Positions 45,924 through 59,705 of a DNA stretch of 64,000 nucleotides are shown here, one piece after another. Origin of the DNA: Candolleomyces eurysporus (lineage: Eukaryota > Basidiomycota > Agaricomycetes > Agaricales > Psathyrellaceae); contig JANBPK010000758.1 of NCBI GenBank assembly GCA_027579435.1, positions 1 to 64,000 on the forward strand, read 5' to 3'. Position 1 is the stretch's first letter, and each line of letters starts with the position of its first letter. A model generated the notes under the pieces. The model did not search any database. It saw nothing but the letters and a program-made list of their open reading frames with translations, and had not been told where the DNA came from. The position numbers were made by a program, and so were the translations under genes.

Positions 45924-48315
45924 ATGTTAACAAGTTCTTTCCTTCTCTCCTTGCTCGCAACCGTCTATGCTGTCCCCGAGCTTAAGGTTGGGAAAACCAC
46001 TTTGTCTGGACGAGATGTGAGCCCCAGGGTCGAGTTCTATGGCGGCACGTCAAGTCACTTTCCACGCTTTAAGAACCTGTCTTAATTCCCCTTGGTCCTT
46101 CAGGGATACCATTTGCTGAGCCGCCAGTTGGAACTCGCCGTTTGCGACCTACGGTCCTGAAGACTCGTTTAAATGCCAGTAGATTCGATGCGAGCCAGTA
46201 TGGAAAGGCATGCGTTCAGCCAGTATGTTCTGTTTTCAGGACCAAGTACATCTATTCACTGATTGTCTTCCAGATGGCAGATCCTTCCACTTTGTCAGAG
46301 GACTGTCTTACTATCAACGTTCATCGTCCTAAGGGCCTGACATCGTCATCCAAGCTCCCTGTGGTGAGTGTCACAAGCCATGTGCCTGGAATCCAATCTA
46401 ATATAAATTTCAGTTGTTTTGGACGTACGTACCTTGAGTTATACCTACGTTCAAAACTCACGTCTTATTGGATGATCGTATATTAGCTACGGCGGCGCCT
46501 TCGTAATCGGATCGTCGAACACTTATAATGGCAGCGAGATAGTGGAACGGAGTGTTGCTCGGGTTTGTGTCACCTTCGAAAATTTGCACCGAGGCTTATC
46601 AAATTGTGTCAGGGTACTCCTCTTATCTTCGTCAATTTCAATTATCGTTTAGGACCTTTGGGATTCCCTCAGGGTCAAGAAGGTTCGTTAATTTCAATTC
46701 TGCTCCTGCTCGTATTGATGGTTCTGCCGGTCTCCTCAGCTGACGATGAGAGGTTGCTCAACCTGGGAGTGCTAGACCAGATGGCTGCGTTGGAGTGGGT
46801 CCAGGAAAATATCGAATCATTTGGAGGAGACAAGAAGAAGGTGTGTTTCAATCATAAATTTAGAATTCAAGTCAAATTGACAGAATTTACAGGTTACGAT
46901 TTTCGGAGAGAGCGCTGGTGCAATAATGGTTGGACTCCTCTATATGCAACCTGAGCTTGAACGTTGGGCAAGAGGTGCTGTAAGTTGAAGGGCGACCCTT
47001 TCCCTCCTTTCGCGACTCCGGTATACTTATCGCCATTACTCTAGATCATGGAGTCCGGCTCGTCTAACAGTGTTCCTGCTTTCCGTGCAAGTCGTAATGA
47101 GCCATCATGGCGACATTTCGTTGGGAATGTTGCTTCCTGTGCCTCTATTGCTACCTCTGGGCACACGTTCGCCTGCCTTCGCAATGCCACCACCGAGGAA
47201 ATTACCGCGGGCCTCCTGCAAACCACTAGGCCGGACAATTCCATATCAGAATTGGTTTGGACGCCAACTCTTGACGGTCGTCCAGGAAGCGTTTATCTTA
47301 ACTTGTCTTCTCGTCTGTATGCCAAGGGACGGTTTGCAAGGATTCCCTTTATTACCGGAACCAATCTTGACGAAGGTTAGTGTTGTGTCGTCGATAACTG
47401 GTGCTCATATTGATTGGTGACCCTTTCAGGAACATCCTTTTCAAGCCGTGAAAGCTTGTCAAACCAGGCGCTCAAGGACGATCTCGTAGCCCTTAGCTCC
47501 CCGCGTTCCGGCTCCCAGGATGCGCTCGGTGCTGCGCTCGACCAGATACTTATACTGTACCCCGAAGATCCTTCTGTTGGTTCTCCCTATGGTACTGGCG
47601 ACGAGCTGTTCGGCTTTCCTCCTTCGTACAAGAGGCATTCGTCCATCAGTGAGTTCCTTCTTGTTTTTCAGCCAAGTTGATTAAGCTGAGGTGCTCGTTA
47701 GTTGGTGATATCGTGTTTGATGCACCCCGTCGTATGCTTTCTGAAGTCGCAGCGAAGGCTGGTGTCAAATCGTATGGTTACCTCTTCACTCACCCTCAGC
47801 CCAATCCATCATCTGGAGGTACGAAGCTTGAGCTTTCGTCCATTTCCTGTTGCTGACTGTTCAACCGTCGATTCGTAGTTACCCACGGCTCGGAGATTCG
47901 GTTCGTCTTTGGGCAGGTTCCCCCGACTAGTCCAGACGGCCTACCTCCATATCTGCCACCCTACGGAAGTGCCGATGAAGCTGCAAGGAATCTCAGTAAG
48001 ATCATGATGGACTATTGGATCTCGTTCGCCGTTACTCTGAACCCTAATGATGGCAAAGGAATTCAGCGTCAGTTAATGGCTCTATCCGGGCTCTCGGTCA
48101 ATTCATTAACTTCTCTTCGTCCAGGTCCGCATTGGCCTCAGTATACGCCTGAAAAGAAGGTAAGCCGCTTTCCCCTTGGTACTTATGTACGACCTCATAT
48201 TCTTTACAAGGTTCTAATGCAATTGCGCGGAGGAAACACGACGGTGATTCAGGACGATTATCGCAAGGAAGGGATCGCTTTCCTTCACGCCAATGCTGCT
48301 TTGCTTCAGCATTGA
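45924..48315 (+). CDS. Type B carboxylesterase/lipase, array copy 4
   Basis: Best-resolved copy, 556 residues. Exons: 45924-46044, 46104-46222, 46274-46363, 46414-46424, 46487-46562, 46613-46682, 46740-46840, 46893-46979, 47045-47375, 47430-47648, 47702-47818, 47879-48067, 48125-48159, 48211-48315. Signal peptide MLTSSFLLSLLATVYA, mature start VPELKVGKTTLSGRDV. Nucleophile FGESAGA, acid GTNLDEG, His THGSEIRFVFG. Exon 4 is 11 nt and exon 13 is 35 nt. Intron 1 begins with GC (ggcg|gcacgt); GT in the same place is kept in copies 6 and 7, and copy 8 shares the GC. No stop or frameshift seen. Closest relative in the array is copy 8. Confidence 0.94.
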
Positions 48316-49212
48316 TTCATCCACTTCATGTTTCTCTTAAAATAGTGCTTGTATTACAGTAATGGCTCTTCAAGCTTCAAGCGCTGTGTGGTGCTTCCTG
48401 CCCACAACTGTAATTTCATCTAGTAATAGGACCGGTGTAATCCACCACGGTTGCTGCAGCGCGAGCGATGCTCGGGGAAAAGTGATTGTCGCCCAAAGTC
48501 TATAGGACCTTCCGCGTATATCTTCTGTATATCTTCTGTCAGGTTCGGGATATCTCTTGTGGGTAAAGGCACTGACTGAGGCGCTAACGAAGTTCGGGAT
48601 CTTCCGTCCTCGTCCTGACCTCACCGGCGATTTGAAGTTTGTATAACTTCCATCATCGTGTCAGCTGCATTCAATTGCCCTGCGCTCATCTCCTTGGATT
48701 TGTATTGATTCTATAATGCGCCCAGTTCTCAAGCCCTGTAACTAGAAATGCGATTTCATGGTCGCCGCATCGTTTGCGACGGGTGACAGTGCTTCTTGTT
48801 GGCGCGTTGCAAGCGGTCGTGGGGGTGCCCCAGGCCCAAACAATCTTTCTCTACATCTCGTGTGTCTGAATAAATTGGCCCGAAGCTAAGATCTCATTGA
48901 CATCAGACCCTGCCGACGCGTCTGTTATCGTGAATATCGGACTGCGGGTTACCTCAAGGTGAGTAAACGCTCTCCGCCCTTTTACGAATTCCCAACCAAT
49001 GAATGACACCAGCTTCCTCCATATGAAACATTTCATGGCGTTTATGCAGTCATGCCGCTCCGTCCTTGACGAAACCTTGGGCCCCGAGAATGATGACTGC
49101 AGTCAGCAGCTGTGCAACACACTGCTTTATTCAAGGGCTTGAGAAGAAACTGTGAATCGGTTCTTTGCTGCATATGGCGCTCGGTGGTACGTCTACACGG
49201 AGTAAAATATAA
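48316..49212. repeat. Duplicated 3' flank of the esterase unit
   Basis: Contains the block gctgcagcgcgagcgatgct followed by cggggaaa and ccaaagtctataggac (48450-48515) that recurs, with changes, near 53285, 56690, 57595 and 62765. The right part (48850-49212) matches 56980-57333 and 62990-63360 (gatgactgcagtcagcagct). This defines the repeating unit: esterase, 3' flank, relic. No gene seen in it. Confidence 0.8.
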
Positions 49213-49560
49213 ATGATGAAGTTGGTAGCCTACCGTCTCCTCTTCCCCTTGCTCGCTACTGTATACGCCCAACCGGAGCAAAAGGCTGGAAGAACAACCC
49301 AGACCTTCTATGGACGGGAAGCTAGCACTAACATTGAATTCTCCGGTGGTGAGCGTGTTTTTGAGATAACTGACCTAATTCCCGATCCTAGGTACCCGAT
49401 TTGTCAAGCTACCCGTTGGGTCAACCGGTCACTNAGGCCGCGTCNGCCTGTTCTCTAAATTCAGCTTCAATTCAGAGAGAAGNTTACGAATNTTTCAACT
49501 GTATCAGAGGAGTGTCTGGTCGACAACATTAATCGACTTNGAGGTGTAAAATCCTTTTCT
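49213..49560 (+). pseudogene. Esterase relic 5, 5' part only
   Basis: Exon 1 is open (signal peptide KLVAYRLLFPLLATVYA, then QPEQKAGRTTQTFYGREA). The following ~200 bp contain a broken piece of exon 3 (STVSEECL) and many N. Nothing of exons 4-14 is found downstream, so the gene is truncated. It is the sister of the fragment at 57334. Confidence 0.85.
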
Positions 49561-50657
49561 TTAGACGTGCGTTGAAAGGACTGCAGTAGCAGGGTTACAT
49601 NTCTAAGAGNNCAAAAACCCTCGGTTCTGATTTTTCAACGTGTTCCAGTCGATCCTTAAGCAGGNAGTTGAGCGCGAGAAGTACTCNGCTAATCGGAAGT
49701 GGGATAATCGCTGTTTCAGAGGANAGGGNCATAAGTATTGATCGTGCGTGTAGTCCTAGGAACCTTCTGATGAAACTCTTTTGCTTATCCTCTAGTAGCT
49801 TTACTAGCTTTCATGTATGGACCGTATCAATAAATAATCTCGCACCGGTGTGTTAGGTGAGGATCAATGAAGACCATGTATAGCTTTCGAGCTTTCCAAG
49901 GATTGCAGAAATCTATTACANCTAGATACAAAATCGTAAACGTTTTCCATTTTTTCTGGCTGTGCGTCTTTTCTGTAAGCCACCGAAAATAGCGACATGA
50001 CGACATCGCGNCGTGGTTGTTGCCAGTTGGCATCTCCTCCACCGTTGACAACAGACTACGATGTCATCCTCTCTTACCTCGAGTATAAGATGCACCGACC
50101 CGGCATTGGAACCATGAGCACCTTGCGCTCAGGGTGGATTCATGTGTAAGTAGATATTGCAGGTATAAGGGTGAGAAGGTACTGAGGCAAGGGAACTGAG
50201 CAGAACCCCCACTTTCCATCCATACTACGAGCTCCAAAGGCGGTTATCCTCCGCAATTTGGAACTGATGAGGTATCTCAGATAAGGACGGGCGCTCGTCA
50301 GACAAAATGGAGAACACCTACTATTTCGCATTTGGCCGTAATGGAATCTGAGAACAACATTTCCGGATCCGATCAGATCTGTTTTCCTGAGTGACGCTCG
50401 ACGTACAGACAGCGCGGACGATTTGCAGTGACAGAACCCTCCTTCCACTTCGTGAAATGATTGATGCGCAGCAGTGTACCTACTCACCAGAGCCACCGAG
50501 AGACGGGAATCAGAGAGCTCTTTGCATACCTTGCTCCGAGTCGGCGAGCGNNTAACGCGTCAATGAGCCCGGCCGCCGTTTCGAATANGAAACGGTGACT
50601 CTTGCCAGGTATAAAAAGGAGTGCCATTTGGGATGCATGAACTCATTACCAGCGCAT
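49561..50657. other. Intergenic, N-rich, 5' flank of esterase copy 6
   Basis: About 1.1 kb with low-quality bases and no recognised gene. TATAAAAA at 50610-50617, 48 bp before the copy 6 start codon, is a good TATA box. Confidence 0.5.
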
Positions 50658-53071
50658 ATGTTAATAAGTCCTTTATTGCTCCTCTCCTTGCTCACAACCG
50701 TACAGGCTGTCTCCAAGCTCAAGCTTGGGAGAACAAATCTGTCCGGACGGGAGGTCAGCCCCAGGGTTGAATTCTATGGCGGTAAATTTCTTTCCGTTAC
50801 TATTTGAGTTAGATCTGTGTTAATCACTTTGATGTCTGCAGGGATACCGTTTGCTGAGNCGCCAGTTGGAGCTCTTCGTTTGCGGCCTCCAATTCTGAGA
50901 TCTCGTCTGAATGCCAATAGATTCGACGCGAGCGANTACGGAAAGGCATGCGTTCAACCAGTAAGTTATATTTTACAGGACCAAGTATTTTCACTCATTC
51001 TTCCAAGCTGTCGGATCCTTCCACGTTGTCAGAGGACTGTCTAACTATCAATGTCCATCGCCCTAAAGGCCTGAAGCCATCCGCGAAGCTCCCTGTGGTG
51101 AGTGTCACCAAACGCTTGTTCGATATAAACTCTAACACGAATTCGGTACTAGTTGTTTTGGACGTACGTATTTGGGTCATGTGTCAACTCAAATTACTCA
51201 TATCGTATATTGAATGACTTTAAAGCTACGGCGGCTCGTTCATTGTCGGTTCTTCGAGCACTTACAATGGCAGCGAAATCGTGGAACGAAGCGTTGCTCG
51301 GGTTTGTTCCACATCCAAACCCTCGGTCGGTCCTGAGGTTGATCATTTCGCTTTAGGGGACTCCTATCATCTTCGTCAACTTCAACTATCGTCTGGGGCC
51401 CTTGGGATTCCCCCAGGGTCAAGAAGGTGCGTTTTCTTTGAAACTCTACCCTAGCTCGTAATTGTCGTTTATTTCTTGCTCTTTTTAGCGGATGATCTGA
51501 GGTCACTCAACCTGGGAATATTGGACCAAATTGCTGCATTGGAATGGGTCCAGGCGAATATTGAATCATTTGGAGGAGACAAGAAGAAGGTTGCGTTCAA
51601 TCATAAGGTGAAGCTGAAGGAAAAAATTAACGGGATTTCAGGTTACGATTTTCGGAGAGAGTGCCGGTGCAATTATGACCGGGTTCCTATATCTGCAGCC
51701 TGAGGTTAAACGCTGGGCAAGAGGTGCTGTAAGTCGAAAGCCGACTCTTTTTCTATCTTCGTCTACAGTAAGCTTACTATATAATAATTATAGATCATGC
51801 AGTCTGGCTCACCCAACACTCTCCCTGCGTTCCGCGCCAGTCGTAATGAGCTGACTTGGCAACAATTTGTTGGGAATATTGCCTCCTGTGCTTCCACTGC
51901 GACGAGTGGGCACACGTTCCCTTGCCTTCGCAATGCCACTACCGAAGAAATTACCGCGGGCCTCCTCCAAAGCGTTGCTGAGGAAAATTTGGCCTCGAGT
52001 CCGGTTTGGACACCAGCTCTTGACACTCGTCCAGGAAGCGTTTATCCCGACTTGTCTTCTCGCCTGTATTCCAAAGGCCAGTTTGCTAGGATCCCCTTCA
52101 TCGCTGGAACCAATCTTGACGAAGGTCTGTTAGTCTCATCTACTCGGTAACTGAGGCTCATATTGATCGGTGGCCCTTTAGGAACCTTCTTCGCAAGCCA
52201 CGAAAGCTTGTCAACTCAAGCACTCAAGGACAATATCTTGGCCATGAGTTCGCCGCGCTCCGGCTCAGATGACACGCTTGGAACTGCTGTTGACCAGGTA
52301 CTTATGCTGTACCCCGAAGATCCTTTTGTTGGTTCTCCCTATGGAACCGGCAACGAACTGTTTGACTTGCCGCCGTCGTACAAGAGGCACGCATCCATCT
52401 GTATGTTTCTTGAGACTTTCTCATCAATGGTTATGCTGAGGCGCTTGTCAGTTGGTGACCTCGTGTTCGATGCACCCCGTCGCATGCTTTCGGAAGCCGC
52501 AGCCAAGGCTGGAGTCAAATCTTATAGTTACCTCTTCGCTCACCCTCAGCCTCAATTACCGATGGGAGGTGCGCATCTCCAGTTTTCATCCACTTTTTTG
52601 GTAACTCCAACCGTCAAATCCTAGTTTTCCACAGCTCAGAAATCCAGTTTGTCTTTGGGCAGGTTCCCCCGACTGGTCCAAACAACCTACCTCAGGCTCT
52701 ACCTACCTACGGGGAGGCCGACGAAGCTGCCAGGAATGTCAGTGCGTTCATAATGGACTATTGGATCTCGTTCGCCGATTCTCTGAACCCTAATGATGGC
52801 AAGGGAATTCAACGTCAGTTACTGACTCTATTTAGGCTTAGTCCAATGCACTAACGTCTGTTTGTTTTCCCTTGTAGGTCCACATTGGCCTCGGTACACA
52901 CCCTCAGAGAAAGTGAGCCGGCATCATCTCTGGATTTACTATCCGTTGCCTAACGTTTCCAACTAGGTTACGATGCAATTGCGCGGCGGAAATACGACAG
53001 TCATTCATGACGATTATCGCAAGGAGCAAATCGCTTTCTTCCATGAGAACGCTGCAGTTTTTCAGAAATGA
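50658..53071 (+). CDS. Type B carboxylesterase/lipase, array copy 6
   Basis: All 14 exons align with copy 4 and stay in frame; the two N (near 50859 and 50936) act as substitutions. Signal peptide MLISPLLLLSLLTTVQA, then VSKLKLGRTNLSGREV. Nucleophile FGESAGA, acid GTNLDEG, His FHSSEIQFVFG. The 11-nt exon is 51153-51163. Intron 1 has a normal GT donor; the donor after exon 7 is gttgcg, weaker than in the other copies. Predicted secreted and active; substrate unknown. Confidence 0.91.
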
Positions 53072-53448
53072 TTAATTCACATACTCTTTCTTGATTCCCA
53101 TGACTCCCATGATTTCAAGCTTCTAATGCAGCACTCTTGCACCGACTGTAGTTTTTTCCGCAGGGAGAGACCGGGCCCTTTGTAATATAAACACATCGGA
53201 CAATTCCGTCTTTCAAGTCAAATGTTGAGAGAAATTCAACATCAATGTCGGTTTGTTGGCAGACCTGCGTTGCCAGGTAGTCGCCGGTTTTGAGCGGAGG
53301 TCCCAGCTCAGGGGAAAGCGATTGTCACCCAAAGTCTATAGGGGTACAAACGCTCGATCCCCTTTGTAAGGTTCCAGATACTTCTCTCAGAGGCGCGTTA
53401 AAATTTTAACTTCGGCAGTCTTCCGGCCCCTGGCGGCTTGGACTTCTC
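53072..53448. repeat. 3' flank of copy 6, duplicated element
   Basis: Carries gtcccagctcaggggaaagc and cacccaaagtctatagggg (53308-53345), matching 56697-56740 after copy 7 and the diverged versions after copies 4 and 8. No gene. Confidence 0.7.
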
Positions 53449-53644
53449 CGTAACGCTAAGCCACCTCTTGGGTCATTGAGACTTCGTCCACCGTTCCTCA
53501 AATCCCGCCTAAACGTGACAGCTTTCAATGCCGGAGACTACGGGAAGGCGTGCACTCAACCGGTATGTCTCATTTTTGTGCAGACGGTTTAGCAATCTGA
53601 TGATTGCGTTCATTCCCCAGAATGCTGGGGTTCTCCAGCACTGA
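53449..53644 (+). pseudogene. Esterase relic: copy-3-type exon 2 joined to a last-exon end
   Basis: 53449-53562 matches copy 3 exon 2 (LLKSRLNVTAFNAGDYGKAC codons, with a C-to-T pair of changes). Within 45 bp it passes to the last 40 bases of copy 3 exon 14 and its TGA (QNAGVLQH codons) and its 3' flank. Everything between was deleted. This shows a copy-3-like gene once stood between copies 6 and 7. Confidence 0.87.
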
Positions 53645-54108
53645 TGTATATGAGTTCATCGACTATTTCTAAGACATTACTTGATTGCCTTTGAGATGGT
53701 GCGAGGTGGCTATAAATGAGGACTCGGCACCGACTCAAATTACTGTCGGCCGGAAGAGTCCGACAGAGGTTCGATGCCCGCCACTCGGGCCGTAACATCC
53801 TTGGTGGATATGTTCTCCACGATTCCTCCGTGAGCTGCGCAGGCTGTCATTTCTTGAGAATTTTAGCCCGGCCCCCGTGCTGCGCCTCTTTGTTTGGTTG
53901 CTGCGCAGTAGTGAACTTTGTGGAGAGATATTAATCAGAGACTATCATGTTGCTCGGCAAGAGCAAAGTTACGGGTTGAACAACCATCTCGAGCGCGATA
54001 TNGGGGGCTCTCGCCAGATCGCGAATCACGCTATGAGGTTGTGCTGGTATAAAGAGATGCACTGGACGTGTGATTTTGGCACCACTCCACCTACCCATAG
54101 TCACCCAC
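53645..54108 (+). promoter_or_regulatory. 5' region of esterase copy 7
   Basis: TATAAA at 54048-54053, 61 bp before the ATG, within the shared block (ggttgtgctggtataaag). The stretch 53820-54010 (caggctgtcatttcttg, ttgctgcgcagtagt, ctctcgccagatcgcg) matches 59945-60180 upstream of copy 8. Confidence 0.7.
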
Positions 54109-56507
<2,399 letters not shown>

Positions 56508-57333
56508 TTGATTCACATACGCCTTTTTATTCCCCATGACTTCAAACTCTTTATGTAGCAATCTGCACTTACTGTGGTTTCGTCCGCAGGGGCAGAACGG
56601 TCCCTGTGTAACATAAACACGTCTTTTAACTTGGCAATTGATGTCGGTTCGTTGGCGGACCTGCGTTGTCAGGTGGTCGCCGGTTTGGGCAGAAGTCCCA
56701 GCTCAGGGGAAAGCGACTTTCGCCCAAAATCGATAGGGGTGCAAACGCTCCTTTGTCAGTTTCCAGATATCTCTCTCAGAGGCGCGCTAATTTTAAATTT
56801 GGCAATCTTCCGGCCCCAGGTCCTGGCAGTTCGAACTTTACTATGCACTACGTCCCTCAGCGTCCTATATTGCATTCAATTGCCTTGTGCCCATCTTGGA
56901 TTGTATTGATTCGAAAATTAATCCTGGTCAGCTGCCGTATCACCAGAAATCGTGTCGAACCCAAATAGTCTTCCACAGGCGAGATCTTATCTCTTCGAGT
57001 GTATTGGCCTCCGACCGCCAGTATGATCTCATCAGGCGTCTACTACTATGGGCGAATATTGAACTGCGGATTACCTCAAGCTGAGTAACGAATGACACCA
57101 GCTTCCTCATCTCGAAACCGTTCATAGCGCCCATGGCCTTGCTATACTGTCGTGCAATACTATCCTTGACGGAAGCTTGGGTGTCCCAACCATGATGACT
57201 GCAGTCCGAGTCAGCATCTGTGTAACACAAACCGCCTTGTCTAAGAGCCTGAACGGAAACACAGAACCTATACTAGGGTCCACATTGGTATAAAAGAGAA
57301 TGTAGAGGGAATGGCCTCGGCACATGGTCAAAT
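56508..57333. repeat. Duplicated 3' flank of copy 7
   Basis: Contains gtcccagctcaggggaaagc near 56697 like the copy 6 flank, then from about 56980 the block shared with 48850-49212 and 62990-63360. No gene seen. Confidence 0.75.
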
Positions 57334-57456
57334 ATGAAGTCGGTAGCCTGCCTTCTTTTCCCGTACTCATTACTGTCTACGCCCAACCAGAGCAAAAGGC
57401 TGGAAGAACAACCTTCCATGGACGGGACATCAACACTAACGTTGAGTCTTTCGGTG
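57334..57456 (+). pseudogene. Esterase relic: exon 1 fused to 3' flank
   Basis: Exon 1 of relic-5 type (the QPEQKAGRTT codons survive, and the signal peptide has lost bases, shifting frame), ending at a GT donor. Within about 60 bp the sequence becomes the 3' flank found after copies 4 and 8 (ctctttaagcgctttgtggc, then the cgcgagcgatgctcggg block at 57600). All of exons 2-14 are missing. Confidence 0.87.
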
Positions 57457-58913
57457 GTGAGAGTGCTTCCTTGAGTTCTTCATAATAAAGGTGCTTATAT
57501 CTGATTTGGGGTATTCCATGGCTCTTTAAGCGCTTTGTGGCGCTTCCTGCACTCATGCAACTTCATCTAGTGATAGGGCCGGTCACCACATTTGCTGCAG
57601 CGCGAGCGATGCTCGGGGGAAGGTGATTGTCACCCAAAGTCTCTAGGACCTTCCGCGTATTTCTTCTGTCAGAAACAAGACCTGTATGAAGTGAGAACCA
57701 AGATTACGAGTCTGGGAAGAGGGTTTTCACTAGGACTCCATTCCAATTTGGTACCCAAGGGAGCCAGAAAAACCGATAACTATGCCGACGGACCGATCGG
57801 CGCGGGTTGTGAAAGCTCAGGAGTGGCGATAGTAAGTTGACAGTACGAAGAGAGGGATGAGAAGGTGGAAATGGCTATAGAGAAATGAGAACCGACGTGG
57901 GTTATATTTTTTCGGGAAACAGAGGCGCGGCAAGGTGAAATGATGAAGACGGAAAACAGAAACTGCTCGCCAGCAACGGGACAACCGAATGCGAAGCAAC
58001 CATTACAGAAGGCTGCAGTATTCAAATGGTTGCAAGATGCGAAGATAGGGACAGCCTACGCAGACGTGACGGTCGACAAACGGACACTGGACCTGTTCGT
58101 CAGGTTGCTGGGGTCAGGGCAGAACGAATGCGTAAATGAAAGAGAGAAAGATTACTTCAAATCCAAACGCTATCAGGCAGCGCTATTATTTGTAGACGGG
58201 ATGGTGAATGGGAAAAAATACACGAGACGCTGATTGACACCAAGGATCACTCCTGGCGACCGGTACAGCTGCTCCATCGATTTCGGGCAGTTGTCACGTT
58301 CAACCTTAAACAAGTTGAAAACGATGGCAGATGTTGATAACGGGGACAAACTGAGTATGTTTGACTTTGGCCCATCCGTGTCTACCGTTCCATGGAAGCT
58401 CGCGAAGTATTCAGCAACTACAGCACTACTGGGATGTTGACTACCCGAGAGCTAGAAGGAGACAGCGATTGCCTATTACTTCATACAGAGAGGCAAGAAT
58501 TTTCAATACACCCTTGGACACCAATAACCAGGCTAACTCACCAAACTCTCACCTACGAAATTCCAGTACGGCGGTGAGATCATCGCTTTTCGAGCCAGGA
58601 TCACGAGAGCTACATTAACAACCGAACGTACCTGCTCGATCAGCCTCAAATGCAGGCCATGCTCCGTCGGAGAGGGATTGCATGGCGTTTATCTATCGGA
58701 AGTATGGGTTGTGAAAGAACCCATAAAGTGGGGCCGCTGATGCACCCCGATCGAAGGGTTCATTGAAAGTACAGTCACCACGCGTGGCCGAGTCCTTCTC
58801 ATTTTCGGCACTTATCACTCCACTTGAAAAAGATTGTGATTCCCTTGACCCCATGCAACTCAGTGCTTTTCCGCAGTTTTCCGCTGCGTGTGCGACAGCG
58901 GTTGCCCGGGATT
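57457..58913 (+). other. Flank repeat, then unrecognised sequence with a 97-codon ORF
   Basis: 57457-57670 is the duplicated esterase 3' flank. From about 57700 to 58760 the sequence is unique in the window. 57940-58233 (+) encodes 97 residues (MMKTENRNCSPATGQPNAKQ at the start, then FKWLQDAKIGTAYADVTVDK and KDYFKSKRYQAALLFVDGMV), charged and not repetitive. Other open pieces follow in other frames to about 58740. I recognise no family. It could be an intron-containing gene I cannot assemble or a decayed insertion, since it interrupts the otherwise regular repeat unit. Confidence 0.35.
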
Positions 58914-58921
58914 CTCCGAAC
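58914..58921. repeat. Target-site duplication, left (CTCCGAAC)
   Basis: Perfect 8-bp match to 59698-59705 on the other side of the element. Confidence 0.85.
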
Positions 58922-59697
58922 CAANGGGGGTGCAGGCCGGAAAAAAAACGGACCGGATGTCAAACTTTTCTGTTAAGCAGACCTGGGGGGGGGCTCCCTC
59001 CCTACGTAATCAGGGGTATTACCAAATATAGTACTGTTATGATGTCACTGTCTACGGATTCTCTTGGCTCTCCCTTCCCCAGCCCTACAAGGATCGCAAA
59101 TCCAGTTTCTCGTCGAAGGGTCTGCATCCATGCAGCTAGAGTGATATTAAAGCAAGTTTTTAGTCACTGCATACTCACATAGTAAGCAACCATTACTTAC
59201 CCATTCTGTTTCACAGCCTTTTCGTGTGCAACGGATAGCATCGAGAGTGCGCAATGCGACTATCTCGCCACAATAGCAAGCATTGAGAACGCCGTCCGTC
59301 GCATTATCGCTATCATCACGCAGGGTACACCACGGTTTGTTCATCAGCAGGTCCTGTAGGTCGAGATTAGATTAGTTCTCCTCAGACAGCTGCCTCAAGA
59401 TTCTGGAGATTATTACCTCTTCTTCGTCATGATTAGAACGGTCAAATTGTAGTTAGCTTTGGGCTACAGCACTCGTGCCCGATCTTGGCCAAATCATGCC
59501 CATGTTACGACTTTGCTCATTTTCGTGTGATTTTTGCCAAATACAAGTTTGATATACCATGAAAAAACAAAATCTGCCCGAAACCTCTCCCTAGACCTGC
59601 CAAAAAAGGCAGGTAAAAAAAATTCTGAACTCAAAGAGGGGACCCCCCCTCCCTCCCCTATGATCCGGTCCGGGATTTCCGGTCCGGAGCCCCCTTG
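58922..59697. mobile_element. Non-autonomous hAT-like element, 776 bp
   Basis: Flanked by a perfect 8-bp direct repeat, the length typical of hAT insertions. Terminal inverted repeats: the left end reads CAANGGGGGTGCAGGCCGG and the right end, reversed, CAAGGGGGCTCCGGACCGG; imperfect similarity continues for about 40 bp (CGGACCGG in both). No transposase motif is visible inside, and the open frames are short. It is therefore a MITE or deletion derivative that would depend on a transposase elsewhere. It sits between esterase copies 7 and 8. Confidence 0.82.
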
Positions 59698-59705
59698 CTC
59701 CGAAC
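59698..59705. repeat. Target-site duplication, right (CTCCGAAC)
   Basis: Perfect 8-bp match to 58914-58921. Confidence 0.85.
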
